Below are positions 1-6,988 of a DNA stretch of 64,000 nt, in pieces. The stretch covers positions 62,001 through 126,000 of the forward strand of contig CALULH010000005.1 of NCBI GenBank assembly GCA_944321435.1. Reading direction: 5' to 3'. The stretch is from an uncultured Coriobacteriaceae bacterium. Its GTDB lineage: Bacteria; Actinomycetota; Coriobacteriia; Coriobacteriales; Coriobacteriaceae. The notes under the pieces are model-generated. The model was not told the origin of the DNA. It did not search any database and worked only from the letters and a program-made list of their open reading frames with translations. A program made the translations under genes and the position numbers. Within the stretch, counting starts at the first letter, position 1, and each line of letters opens with the position of its first letter.

Positions 1-619
1 GCTCCCCGGCAAAGCCACGGCGGCGGAAGGCCGGGAAGACCTCGAGCATGCCCATGGTCGCCTCGTCATGCTCGCCGATGAAGCCCACGAGCTCCCCGGA
101 GGCGTCGAAGCCGCCGTAGATCCACCCGCAGTCCAAATGGTCGTACACGTCCTGCTCGTCGATGAGGTGGTACCGCTCGAGGATCACCGGCGCATGGGCG
201 CGCGTCAGGCGTCGGATACGCAGGCACCCCGCCGTGCGCACGGGCTCGCTCTTCTCGTACACCCAGAGCTGATACGGGTAGACCGCACCTCCCGGCACCA
301 GCGCCTCGGCGTAGCGCGCGTCCGCCAGCGCGACCGTGGGCTCCCCCGCCACCAACGGGGCCATGCGCCGCGCGGCCTCCTCGCTGCTCGGCGCGACGAA
401 GGGCACCGCGTTGCGCGTCATGTCCAGGAGCACGCCGTCAACGCCCGCGTAGCGCACGGTGGCGCGCCCGAGACGCAGGGGCTCCCGCAGATACCACAGC
501 CAGCCGGGGCGCTCGGCATCCCACGCGCCGAGCAGCGCGATGGCTTGGGCGATAAGATCGGCTGGCGCGCCGCCTCCGTTGCCGCCGGGCCGCCGTGATT
601 CCAGATGCTCCGCGCTCAT
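1..619 (-). CDS. GNAT family N-acetyltransferase (partial)
   Basis: Incomplete gene whose C-terminal end lies beyond the left edge; 206 codons are visible. The ATG at 619 follows GGAGGGAG. The translation starts MSAEHLESRR and, near the cut, contains MGMLEVFPAFRRRGFAGE, which matches the acetyl-CoA pyrophosphate loop (R-x-x-G-x-A type) of GNAT enzymes. Family knowledge: such proteins move an acetyl group from acetyl-CoA to an amine. The substrate cannot be told from sequence. It is transcribed in the same direction as scrB, from which it is separated by a 126-bp palindromic element, so it is probably a separate unit. Confidence 0.8.
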   Translation of the reverse strand, partial: MSAEHLESRRPGGNGGGAPADLIAQAIALLGAWDAERPGWLWYLREPLRLGRATVRYAGVDGVLLDMTRNAVPFVAPSSEEAARRMAPLVAGEPTVALADARYAEALVPGGAVYPYQLWVYEKSEPVRTAGCLRIRRLTRAHAPVILERYHLIDEQDVYDHLDCGWIYGGFDASGELVGFIGEHDEATMGMLEVFPAFRRRGFAGE

Positions 620-718
620 GCCGCGCTCCCTCCCACATGGTTTTTGCGGGACAGTATAGCGAGGCGCAACGCTCCGGAAAAGGCGCGACGGCACGGACGC
701 CCTTCTCGCCCGCCGATG

Positions 719-844
719 TATTGCATGCATTCCCGTTCACCAGGCACGGTTGCATGCAAAACGTATCGCCAGGACGCCGGAAGCTGCCTCCTGGCGAACG
801 AACGTACATGCAACGCTCCCACGCGAACAGCTTTGCACGCGGAA
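719..844. repeat. 126-bp four-unit palindromic element, copy A
   Basis: Four related units of about 22 bp start at 719 and 748 (plus orientation) and at 794 and 823 (inverted). Units within each pair are 29 bp apart, and a 24-bp centre separates the pairs. The centre is bounded by the inverted words CGCCAGGA and TCCTGGCG. The unit core is TGCATGC followed by a tail ending in TATCGC or a variant. Copy B at 31481-31606 has identical length and spacing. This copy starts 10 bp past the scrB stop codon. Function is unknown; a REP/BIME-like 3' element or a multi-site binding array are both possible. Confidence 0.85.
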
Positions 845-854
845 GCTGACGGGA

Positions 855-2453
855 CTACTGCGCGGGGGCGTTGAGCGGCCAGAACCGAATGGCCGCCCGA
901 GGGGCCTCGACGTTCAGGGCGTGGCGCTTGGGGTAGTAGCGCGTGGTGAGGGCCGCGGCGCCGTCGTTCAGGAAGACCTCGACGCTCGACGCGTCGGCTA
1001 CCACGCGCACGGATTCCAGGCGCGCAACGGGCACCGCGCGCTCGGTACGGCCGCAGCCAACGCCCGTGCGGGCGGTGTCGGCAAAGCGCATGGCAAACAC
1101 GCCGGACTCGGCATCGTAGCGCAGCTCCAGCTCGTCGGCGATCAGCGCGAGGAAGGACTCCAGGCCGGGGCAGGAAGCGGCCGCCGCGTCGGAGCTGTCC
1201 TTCTCGCCCGGCAAGTCCGCCTCCCCCGCCGTAACCTCAAGGTCAAAGAGGCGCGCCGCCGCACCGTCGACGGAGAAGACGCCGTCGGCGCGCTGCTCGG
1301 CGGTGCGCCAAGCGAGGAGCTCGTGCACGGGAAGGGTGCGCACCTGGCCGTCCGCGCCCACCGAGACCTCGCGCGGCACGGTGAGGGCGTGCTGCCAGCC
1401 CCGCGCGACCGTGGGGTCGTTGCCGTACGCGGGCTCGTCGGGGATGCCCATCCAGCCGATGAGGATGCGGCGGCCGTCCTCGGACAGGAAGCTCTGGGGG
1501 GCGTAGAAGTCAAAGCCCCAATCCCAAAGGCAAAACTCCCCGAGCTCGCAAGCGCCGGCGATATCGCCCGTCACCGGAAAATAACCGGACTGGTAAACGT
1601 TGAGCGCGTCGTAGGGGGCGCCGGTCAGCCCCTGCGGGGAGACGGAGAGGAGCTTGGCCTGCGCGCCCGCGCCGCCGGCCGGCAGCTCGAAGTAGTCGGG
1701 GCACTCCCACATGTAGCCGAAGCGCTCCCGCGTGCTCACGCGGTTCACCAGCCGCCAGGCGCGCGCGTCCGCGCTGGCGTACACCAGGACCTCGCCGGCG
1801 TCGCCGCCGTGGTCTTGGGACTCGGGAAGGTCCCCGCGCCGCCGCGCGCCGAGCACCATGAGGTAGGGGCCCGCGCCGCGCTCGGCCGCCTCGTCCGCCG
1901 CCGCGCCGGAAAGCCGCCATACCTTGGGGTCGCGCACGTGCAGGGTGTCGTCGGCGGGATAGTCGGCGTTGGTCAGCAGCACGCGCTTGCGGCGGAGAAG
2001 GTCCCCGTCGGCGCTTTCGGCGCGCACCACGGCGGCCTCGCGCCCGCTGGTGACGTAGTCGTAGCCATCGTCATCCTCGCGCTTGACGTTGCCGGTGTAG
2101 AAGACCGTGATCCGGCCGTCCTCCACCAAGGCGGACCCGGAGTAGACGCCGTTGACGTCGAACGGATGGTCTGGGAAGAGCGCGGCCGGGCGGTAGTCCC
2201 ATGCGAGCAGGTCGCGGCTCACGGCATGGCCCCAGAGCTTGATCCCGCCGTCCACGTTGAAGGGCGCGTACTGGTAGTAGGCGTGGAAGACGCCGTTTGC
2301 CTGGCAAAGCCCGTTGGGGTCGTTGAGCCAGCCGGTCGGCGGCATGAGGTGGAAGCTCAGGCGATAAGGGTCGGGCGCGGCGGCGCGCTCGGCGGCGGCG
2401 CGGCGCTCGGCCTGCTCGGTTAGGATCGCGAGGTCCCTGCTCGTTGCGTTCAT
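855..2453 (-). CDS. scrB: sucrose-6-phosphate hydrolase (GH32)
   Basis: Cytoplasmic GH32 beta-fructosidase of 532 aa, predicted to hydrolyse sucrose 6-phosphate to glucose 6-phosphate and fructose. Visible family motifs are WLNDPNG (residues 42-48, Asp45 the expected nucleophile), VRDPK (RDP transition-state motif) and WECPD (EC motif with the acid/base Glu). The reading frame is open upstream to 2669, but the ATG at 2453 has a GGAGAGGGG ribosome site and starts just before the conserved N-terminus, so it is chosen. It lies 184 bp after scrA in the same direction, with a strong hairpin between them. The partner PTS transporter supports a sucrose (or related beta-fructoside) role. Confidence 0.92.
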   Translation of the reverse strand: MNATSRDLAILTEQAERRAAAERAAAPDPYRLSFHLMPPTGWLNDPNGLCQANGVFHAYYQYAPFNVDGGIKLWGHAVSRDLLAWDYRPAALFPDHPFDVNGVYSGSALVEDGRITVFYTGNVKREDDDGYDYVTSGREAAVVRAESADGDLLRRKRVLLTNADYPADDTLHVRDPKVWRLSGAAADEAAERGAGPYLMVLGARRRGDLPESQDHGGDAGEVLVYASADARAWRLVNRVSTRERFGYMWECPDYFELPAGGAGAQAKLLSVSPQGLTGAPYDALNVYQSGYFPVTGDIAGACELGEFCLWDWGFDFYAPQSFLSEDGRRILIGWMGIPDEPAYGNDPTVARGWQHALTVPREVSVGADGQVRTLPVHELLAWRTAEQRADGVFSVDGAAARLFDLEVTAGEADLPGEKDSSDAAAASCPGLESFLALIADELELRYDAESGVFAMRFADTARTGVGCGRTERAVPVARLESVRVVADASSVEVFLNDGAAALTTRYYPKRHALNVEAPRAAIRFWPLNAPAQ

Positions 2454-2585
2454 CGGCTTCCCCTCTCCGCCGCCCGCGCCGCGTTGCGCGAGCAGCCCGT
2501 TCTTACGTGCCGTTAGGCCGCGCACCGCGCTGGCCTGGCGGCGGGGCGCGCAAGGTCGGCATGCGTGCCCCGCCGTCAAACCGGC

Positions 2586-2626
2586 GCGCCGAGCACCCCG
2601 TCCGCGAGAGACGGGGCGCCCGGCGC
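2586..2626 (-). terminator. intercistronic hairpin after scrA
   Basis: GC-rich stem-loop about 12 bp beyond the scrA stop codon. The inner arms CCCCGTC/GACGGGG enclose a 7-base loop, and outer arms GCGCCG/CGGCGC extend the stem. In the transcribed (minus) direction only a short T run follows. It may be a partial terminator or mRNA-stabilising structure that lowers scrB expression relative to scrA. Confidence 0.55.
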
Positions 2627-2637
2627 ACGGGACAGCC

Positions 2638-4026
2638 TTAGGCGCTCTCCTCGTCCTTGTAGAGCGCAAAGGAGATGGCGAAGGCCACGGCGAACGCTAC
2701 GGCGAACATGATGACATACTGCACGGGCTGCGAGAGGCACAGCAGCAGGCCGAAGATACCCGTGACGCCGGTGCCCGAAGCGGCCAGGCCGGTGAGCGCG
2801 CAAACCAGGGCGCCGCAGCCGCCGCCAACGCAGCCGGCTACGAAGGGCTTCACGAAGCGCAGGTTCACGCCGAAGATGGCCGGCTCGGTGATGCCCATGA
2901 GCGCCGACAGGCCGGAGGGCAGCGCAAGGCCCTTGACCTTTGCGCTCTTGGTCTTGACAGCCACCGCCAGAGCCGCGCCGCCCTGGGCGATGTTGGCCGC
3001 AGAGGCAACGGGCAGCCAATAGGTCACGCCGTACTGCGCGAGCTGGCCCAAGTCGATAGTGGTGTACATCTGGTGGATGCCGGTGACCACCGTGGGGGCG
3101 TAGAAGCAGCCGATGATGAAGCTGCCGATGCCCAGCGGAAGGGTGAGCAGCGCCTGGATGACGCCGAGGATGGCGTTCTCGGCCCAGACGAAGACGGGGC
3201 CCACCACCACGAGGGTCACAAAGGCGGTCGCGAACACCGACACAAGCGGGGTCACGAAGAGGTCGAACATCTCGGGAACGATCTTGTGGAGGCGCTTCTC
3301 GATCACCGAGAGGATAAAGACGGCCACCACGATGGGGATGACGTGGCCCTGGTAGCCAACCCACTCGATGCTGTAGAGGCCCGGGATGATGGTGACGTAC
3401 TGCGCCACGCCCTCGGAGGCCACCGTGTTGGCGTTCTGCAGGGCGGGGTTCACGAGCACCATGCCGATAACCGCGCCCAGGTAGGGATTGGCGCCGAAGG
3501 CCTTGGCGGCCGAGAAGCCGATGAGGATCTGCAGGAACGTGAACGAGGTGCCCGAGACGAGATCGGCGATCTTGTAGATGAAGTTGTCGGTGTCGATGGC
3601 GATGATGCCCTGGGAGCTCATGAAGTTGAGGGCGCTCATGATGCCCAGCAGCAGGCCCGAAGCCACGATGGCCGGGATGATGGGCACGAACACGTCTCCC
3701 AGGAGCTTGACGGCGCGCATGAGCGGGTTCTGCTGCGCCGCGGCCGCCTGCTTGGCCTCCTCCTTGCTGGCGGCGCCCACGCCGGCCATGGCGATGAACT
3801 CGTCGTAGACCTTGTTGACGGTGCCGGTGCCCAGGATGACCTGCAGCTGGCCCTGCGCCTCGAAAACGCCCTTGACGCCGTCGACGTTCTCGATGTCCTC
3901 TTTCCGGACCTTGCCGTTGTCGGCGATCACCAGGCGCAGGCGCGTAGCGCAGTGCGCCGCGGACGCGATGTTGTCCTTCCCGCCGACGAGCTGGAGGATC
4001 TCCTCCGCGCATTGCTTGTAGTCCAT
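2638..4026 (-). CDS. scrA: PTS sucrose-type transporter subunit EIIBC
   Basis: Membrane permease of 462 aa that imports and phosphorylates a sugar using the phosphotransferase system. The N-terminal EIIB domain carries the phosphocysteine motif HCATRLRL (Cys26). An Ala/Gln-rich linker near residues 90-100 leads into a multi-span EIIC domain with hydrophobic segments to the C-terminus ([18 protein letters not shown]). No EIIA domain is fused, so EIIA must come from another protein. The ATG at 4026 has AGGAGAAAGGGG upstream. Its neighbours scrB (GH32) and scrR (LacI) point to sucrose. It is transcribed first, from a promoter with LacI-type operators near 4230-4311. Confidence 0.92.
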   Translation of the reverse strand: MDYKQCAEEILQLVGGKDNIASAAHCATRLRLVIADNGKVRKEDIENVDGVKGVFEAQGQLQVILGTGTVNKVYDEFIAMAGVGAASKEEAKQAAAAQQNPLMRAVKLLGDVFVPIIPAIVASGLLLGIMSALNFMSSQGIIAIDTDNFIYKIADLVSGTSFTFLQILIGFSAAKAFGANPYLGAVIGMVLVNPALQNANTVASEGVAQYVTIIPGLYSIEWVGYQGHVIPIVVAVFILSVIEKRLHKIVPEMFDLFVTPLVSVFATAFVTLVVVGPVFVWAENAILGVIQALLTLPLGIGSFIIGCFYAPTVVTGIHQMYTTIDLGQLAQYGVTYWLPVASAANIAQGGAALAVAVKTKSAKVKGLALPSGLSALMGITEPAIFGVNLRFVKPFVAGCVGGGCGALVCALTGLAASGTGVTGIFGLLLCLSQPVQYVIMFAVAFAVAFAISFALYKDEESA

Positions 4027-4229
4027 GGAACGTTCCCCTTTCTCCTGGACATACGGCCCTGTTCACGGCGGCTGCAGCTGGGCGAGGCGGCGCGGCCGGC
4101 TTGGCGCGGCCCGATGCAGCGGATGAGCTGCGGGCCGGACGGCCGGCGGGTGGTTGGCCTAACCGGGCGGCCAATGCCGCGGATCGCGGTTCTCGCACGC
4201 TTTGGCAACCGGTATGAATTCGATTTCAT

Positions 4230-4258
4230 ACTGTAATCGTTTTCAGCTTGGATGTAAA
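4230..4258 (-). promoter_or_regulatory. scrA promoter
   Basis: On the minus strand, TTTACA (4258-4253) and TACAGT (4235-4230) are separated by 17 bases, a reasonable sigma-70-type promoter. It would give a leader of about 200 bases before scrA. A LacI-type operator overlaps its -10 side. Confidence 0.55.
4231..4246. promoter_or_regulatory. LacI-family operator 1 (putative ScrR site)
   Basis: Reading the minus strand, CTGAAAACGATTACAG is a LacI/GalR-type operator with the central CG step. It overlaps the -10 and spacer of the scrA promoter, a position suited to repression by the adjacent ScrR. Confidence 0.65.
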
Positions 4259-4297
4259 CAAAGAAGAGAAAACTGCCGTGAATGGTAAGTTTTCAAG

Positions 4298-4311
4298 TGT
4301 AAACGGTTTCA
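4298..4311. promoter_or_regulatory. LacI-family operator 2 (putative ScrR site)
   Basis: Minus strand TGAAACCGTTTACA is a near-consensus LacI-family operator, 67 bp upstream of operator 1. The spacing could allow looping or cooperative binding, or this site may serve a second promoter. Confidence 0.65.
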
Positions 4312-4434
4312 TATCAACGATCGGAAAGAACGGCCGAGGCCTGCGCATGAGGCGATAAGCGCGCGACCCCCCCTGATTGCTCGTCGCTCGTCGCTCGCCG
4401 CCCGCCCCGTAGCCCGTAGCCCGCCCCGCAGCCC

Positions 4435-4480
4435 ATCGAAACTCTGGCACCTGTGTTTCGCGAGTTCCAGTGTTTCGATA
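4435..4480. repeat. 46-bp palindromic repeat, copy 1
   Basis: Imperfect palindrome with TCGAAACTCTGG at the left end and CCAGTGTTTCGA at the right end, plus an internal inverted GTTTCGCGA word. A second copy of the same length lies at 4579-4624 in the same orientation. Both sit in AT-richer DNA between scrR and scrA. Function is unknown. Confidence 0.75.
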
Positions 4481-4578
4481 AAAAGCAACTTCACATGAAT
4501 ACGCTTTTCTCTCCTGTGCATAAAAAGTTCGATCATCTGCAACAACGTAAAAGCAAGTGCATACCTGCGAGAAGAACC

Positions 4579-4624
4579 GTCGAAACTCTGGAGCGAGAGT
4601 TTCGACGGTTCCAGAGTTTCGACC
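4579..4624. repeat. 46-bp palindromic repeat, copy 2
   Basis: Begins GTCGAAACTCTGG and ends CCAGAGTTTCGAC, with the inverted word AGAGTTTCGAC inside, so the same ~13-base word occurs three times. It is a direct copy of 4435-4480, and 98 bp of AT-richer DNA separates them. It lies downstream of the scrR stop codon. Confidence 0.75.
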
Positions 4625-4730
4625 AACCGTGTGCACAAGGCGGGAAAAGCAGGCAAGCGCTCCGCGTTCGGCCACGACACAAGGGCGCAGGGTGAATGCG
4701 AGAAGGCCCGCGAGAGAACCGGCATCCGCC

Positions 4731-5741
4731 TTACGCGCAGGGCTCTTCGAGCTTGCCGAGCTGAAACCCAAGCTTGAGCTGGACGGATACCGGGTTTTTG
4801 CTGCCCAGCTGGTCGATAAGCATCTCCGCGCCCTTGATGCCGCTGGTCATGTAGCCGAAATGCACCGTGGGAATGCCCCCGGTAACGGCGCGCAGCAGCT
4901 GGTTGTCGCCAAACCCGCTCACAAGCGGCTTGGAGAAAGGCACCTCGGCAGCGGCTGCCTCGCGCGCGAGCTCGTTCACGGCCTCAATAGCTCCGGCGGC
5001 GATGGTATCCGTAGCACAGGCTATGATATCGATGTCAGGATGCCGCGCTATCAGGTTGCACGCGCCGCGATGCCCCGCGCCCGTGGTAAAGGCCCCGCGC
5101 TCGACCAGGCGCCGATCCAGCACGGCCCCTCCGGCGGCAAGCCCCGCAGCCAGACCATCCTCGCGCGCCGCGCCGGCCGACGCGTCGTCGCGCGTAACGC
5201 CCACGTACCCCACGGAACCCCCCGCGCGCAGACGGCCGGCCAGGTAGCGCCCCATCTCGTAACCGGCATGGTAGTCGTCATGGAACACGCAGCTGGTTTC
5301 GGCGACCTCCTGGCCTACCACCACCACGGGCACCTTTGCCTTGCGGAAGAACGCGCGGTGCCGGTCGGTTACGACCGTGCCCGCCAAGATGATGCCGTCC
5401 ACGGGGTAGTTCTCGAAGAGCTCCAGGTACTCGAGCTCTTTCTCGGGGGTGTTATCGGTATCGGCCAACAGCATCTGGTAGCCGCGCTCGGCCAGAACCT
5501 GCCCCACGCCCGCCACCACGCGCCCAATGGACTCGGAGCTGATCTTGGGGACCACCACGCCGATAAGCCGCCCGCTCTTGGTGCGCAGCGCCCGCGCCTG
5601 GGCCGACGGCCGGTACCCGGTCTTCTCGATGACCTCCCGGATGCGCTCGCGCTTCTCAACCGCTACGTAGCCGCCGTTGAGGTACCGCGACACCGCCGCG
5701 CTCGACACGCCCGCCATCTGGGCGATTTCCTTGATCGTCAT
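4731..5741 (-). CDS. scrR: LacI family transcriptional regulator, probable sucrose repressor
   Basis: Regulator of 336 aa. The N-terminal helix-turn-helix reads TIKEIAQMAGVSSAAVSRYL, followed by the hinge-helix region and a periplasmic-binding-protein-like sugar domain (for example GVVVPKISSESIGR and DGIILAGTVV). It lies upstream of scrA-scrB on the same strand, and LacI-type operators sit at the scrA promoter. Repression relieved by a sucrose-derived ligand is therefore the natural inference. The 700-bp gap to scrA holds the promoter, operators and two 46-bp repeats. No motif excludes another beta-fructoside as ligand. Confidence 0.88.
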   Translation of the reverse strand: MTIKEIAQMAGVSSAAVSRYLNGGYVAVEKRERIREVIEKTGYRPSAQARALRTKSGRLIGVVVPKISSESIGRVVAGVGQVLAERGYQMLLADTDNTPEKELEYLELFENYPVDGIILAGTVVTDRHRAFFRKAKVPVVVVGQEVAETSCVFHDDYHAGYEMGRYLAGRLRAGGSVGYVGVTRDDASAGAAREDGLAAGLAAGGAVLDRRLVERGAFTTGAGHRGACNLIARHPDIDIIACATDTIAAGAIEAVNELAREAAAAEVPFSKPLVSGFGDNQLLRAVTGGIPTVHFGYMTSGIKGAEMLIDQLGSKNPVSVQLKLGFQLGKLEEPCA

Positions 5742-5884
5742 GCCGCCGCGCCCCTCGTGTCCCTAAAATCGATTGCAGATACGCTACCTATCCTACCCGA
5801 ACGAACGTCCCGCATTGCCGCCCAGTCCGCAAACGGCATGGCATGCGAGAAGAGCGCGGGAGAGCTCGCGCGGCGCAGGCGCCT

Positions 5885-6841
5885 TCAGAGCGACGACAGC
5901 TCGGCCGCGCAGTCGCGAACCGCTTGGGACAGCGCGTCGACCGCCCAGGGACGATGACGGTCCCCGCGGCGGATGAGCAGGAGCTCGCGATCGAGCGCCA
6001 GCCCCTAGACATCGACCTCCGCCAGGCTGCCCGCGCGCACCTCGGCGCGCACGAGCAGCTCGGGAAGCACCGCGAGCCCCAGACCCTCCCGCGCCGCGGC
6101 CAGGGCCGCGCCGGTGCTCACGGTTTCCCAGACGGGCTCCGCCGCGCGGCCAGCCGCCGTCAGCGCCGCGTCAAAGCGCTCGCGCACGCCGCTTCCCTGC
6201 TCGCGCAGGATAAGCGGTTGGGCGAGAAGCTCACCCAGCGCAATGCGGCGGCGCGGGAGCCCGGCCGCGGCGCCGGACGCCCCCGCCCAGGCATACCCAG
6301 GCGCGCAGACCACCGCCAGGCGGTCGGCAAGCACGGGCTCCCCCTCGATGCGCGGATCATGCGCCAGCCCCTCGATAAGCCCGACGTCGAGAGCCCCGTC
6401 CAGCACGCCGCGCTCCACCGCGGCGGAATCGGCAACGCGCACCCGCAGCTCGAGCCGCGGATGCTCCCTCCGCAGCCGACGCGCGGCCACGGGCAGCAGG
6501 CGCGTGCCCGCCGTGATGCTGGACCCCACGGCCAGCACGGCGTGCTCGGGGTCGGCCATGTCGCGCCGCATGTCGCCCATCAGGTCCAGCACGCGCCGCG
6601 CGTAGTCCAGCAGTTTGCGACCGTCGTCGGTGAGCACCACCCGGTGCGACACCCGGTCGAAAAGCACTGTGCCGAGCGCCCGCTCGAGCTCGCGCACGCT
6701 GAGGCTCACCGCCGGCTGGGCGGTGCGCAGACGTTCGGCGGCACGCGTCATGCCGCCCTCCTCCGCCACGCAGCGAAACACCGCCAGCTGGCGGAGCGTA
6801 ATCGAGCCCGCCCCCGAGCGCTGCAGCGCATCCTTCTCCAT
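5885..6841 (-). pseudogene. LysR family regulator interrupted by in-frame TAG
   Basis: LysR-type regulator. The N-terminal HTH is ITLRQLAVFRCVAEEGGMTR with AQPAVSLSVRELE following, and the effector-binding domain comes next. Translation stops at TAG (6005-6007) after SLAEVDV. The same frame continues past the stop with GLALDRELLLIRRGDRHRPW and ends naturally at TGA (5885-5887). That is the expected LysR C-terminal strand and helix, so a single GAG-to-TAG change is likely. Reading through would give 318 aa, the usual family length. The ATG at 6841 is preferred to a TTG at 6865. It is divergent from the P-type ATPase gene. It may be a pseudogene or a protein lacking its last 40 residues. Confidence 0.82.
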
Positions 6842-6876
6842 ACGCCCGCCCCCCCTGTCCCGCAAAGCCGTTGTAT

Positions 6877-6914
6877 ATACTAAAAATCATATCTCCAATA
6901 TTACAATATAGTAT
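6877..6914. promoter_or_regulatory. AT-rich dyad between LysR gene and ATPase
   Basis: ATACTA (6877-6882) and TAGTAT (6909-6914) flank an AT-rich core in otherwise GC-rich DNA, between divergent genes. The position fits LysR binding and overlapping divergent promoters. It is about 75 bp upstream of the ATPase start. Confidence 0.45.
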
Positions 6915-6988
6915 TTTACCTATGGAAAAGCGCGCGGGACAATGGACGCACCACGGCAAAACATCAAGAAGCGAAAAGGAAGCCCCCT

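Noticed and set aside
750-2423. Long plus-strand ORF opposite scrB
   Set aside because: High-GC third positions open long antisense frames. No family motif or ribosome site, and scrB on the other strand is certain.
6005-6007. TAG read as an amino acid (altered code or pyrrolysine)
   Set aside because: TAG ends other intact genes here (for example xdhC and the PIN antitoxin), so it is a normal stop.
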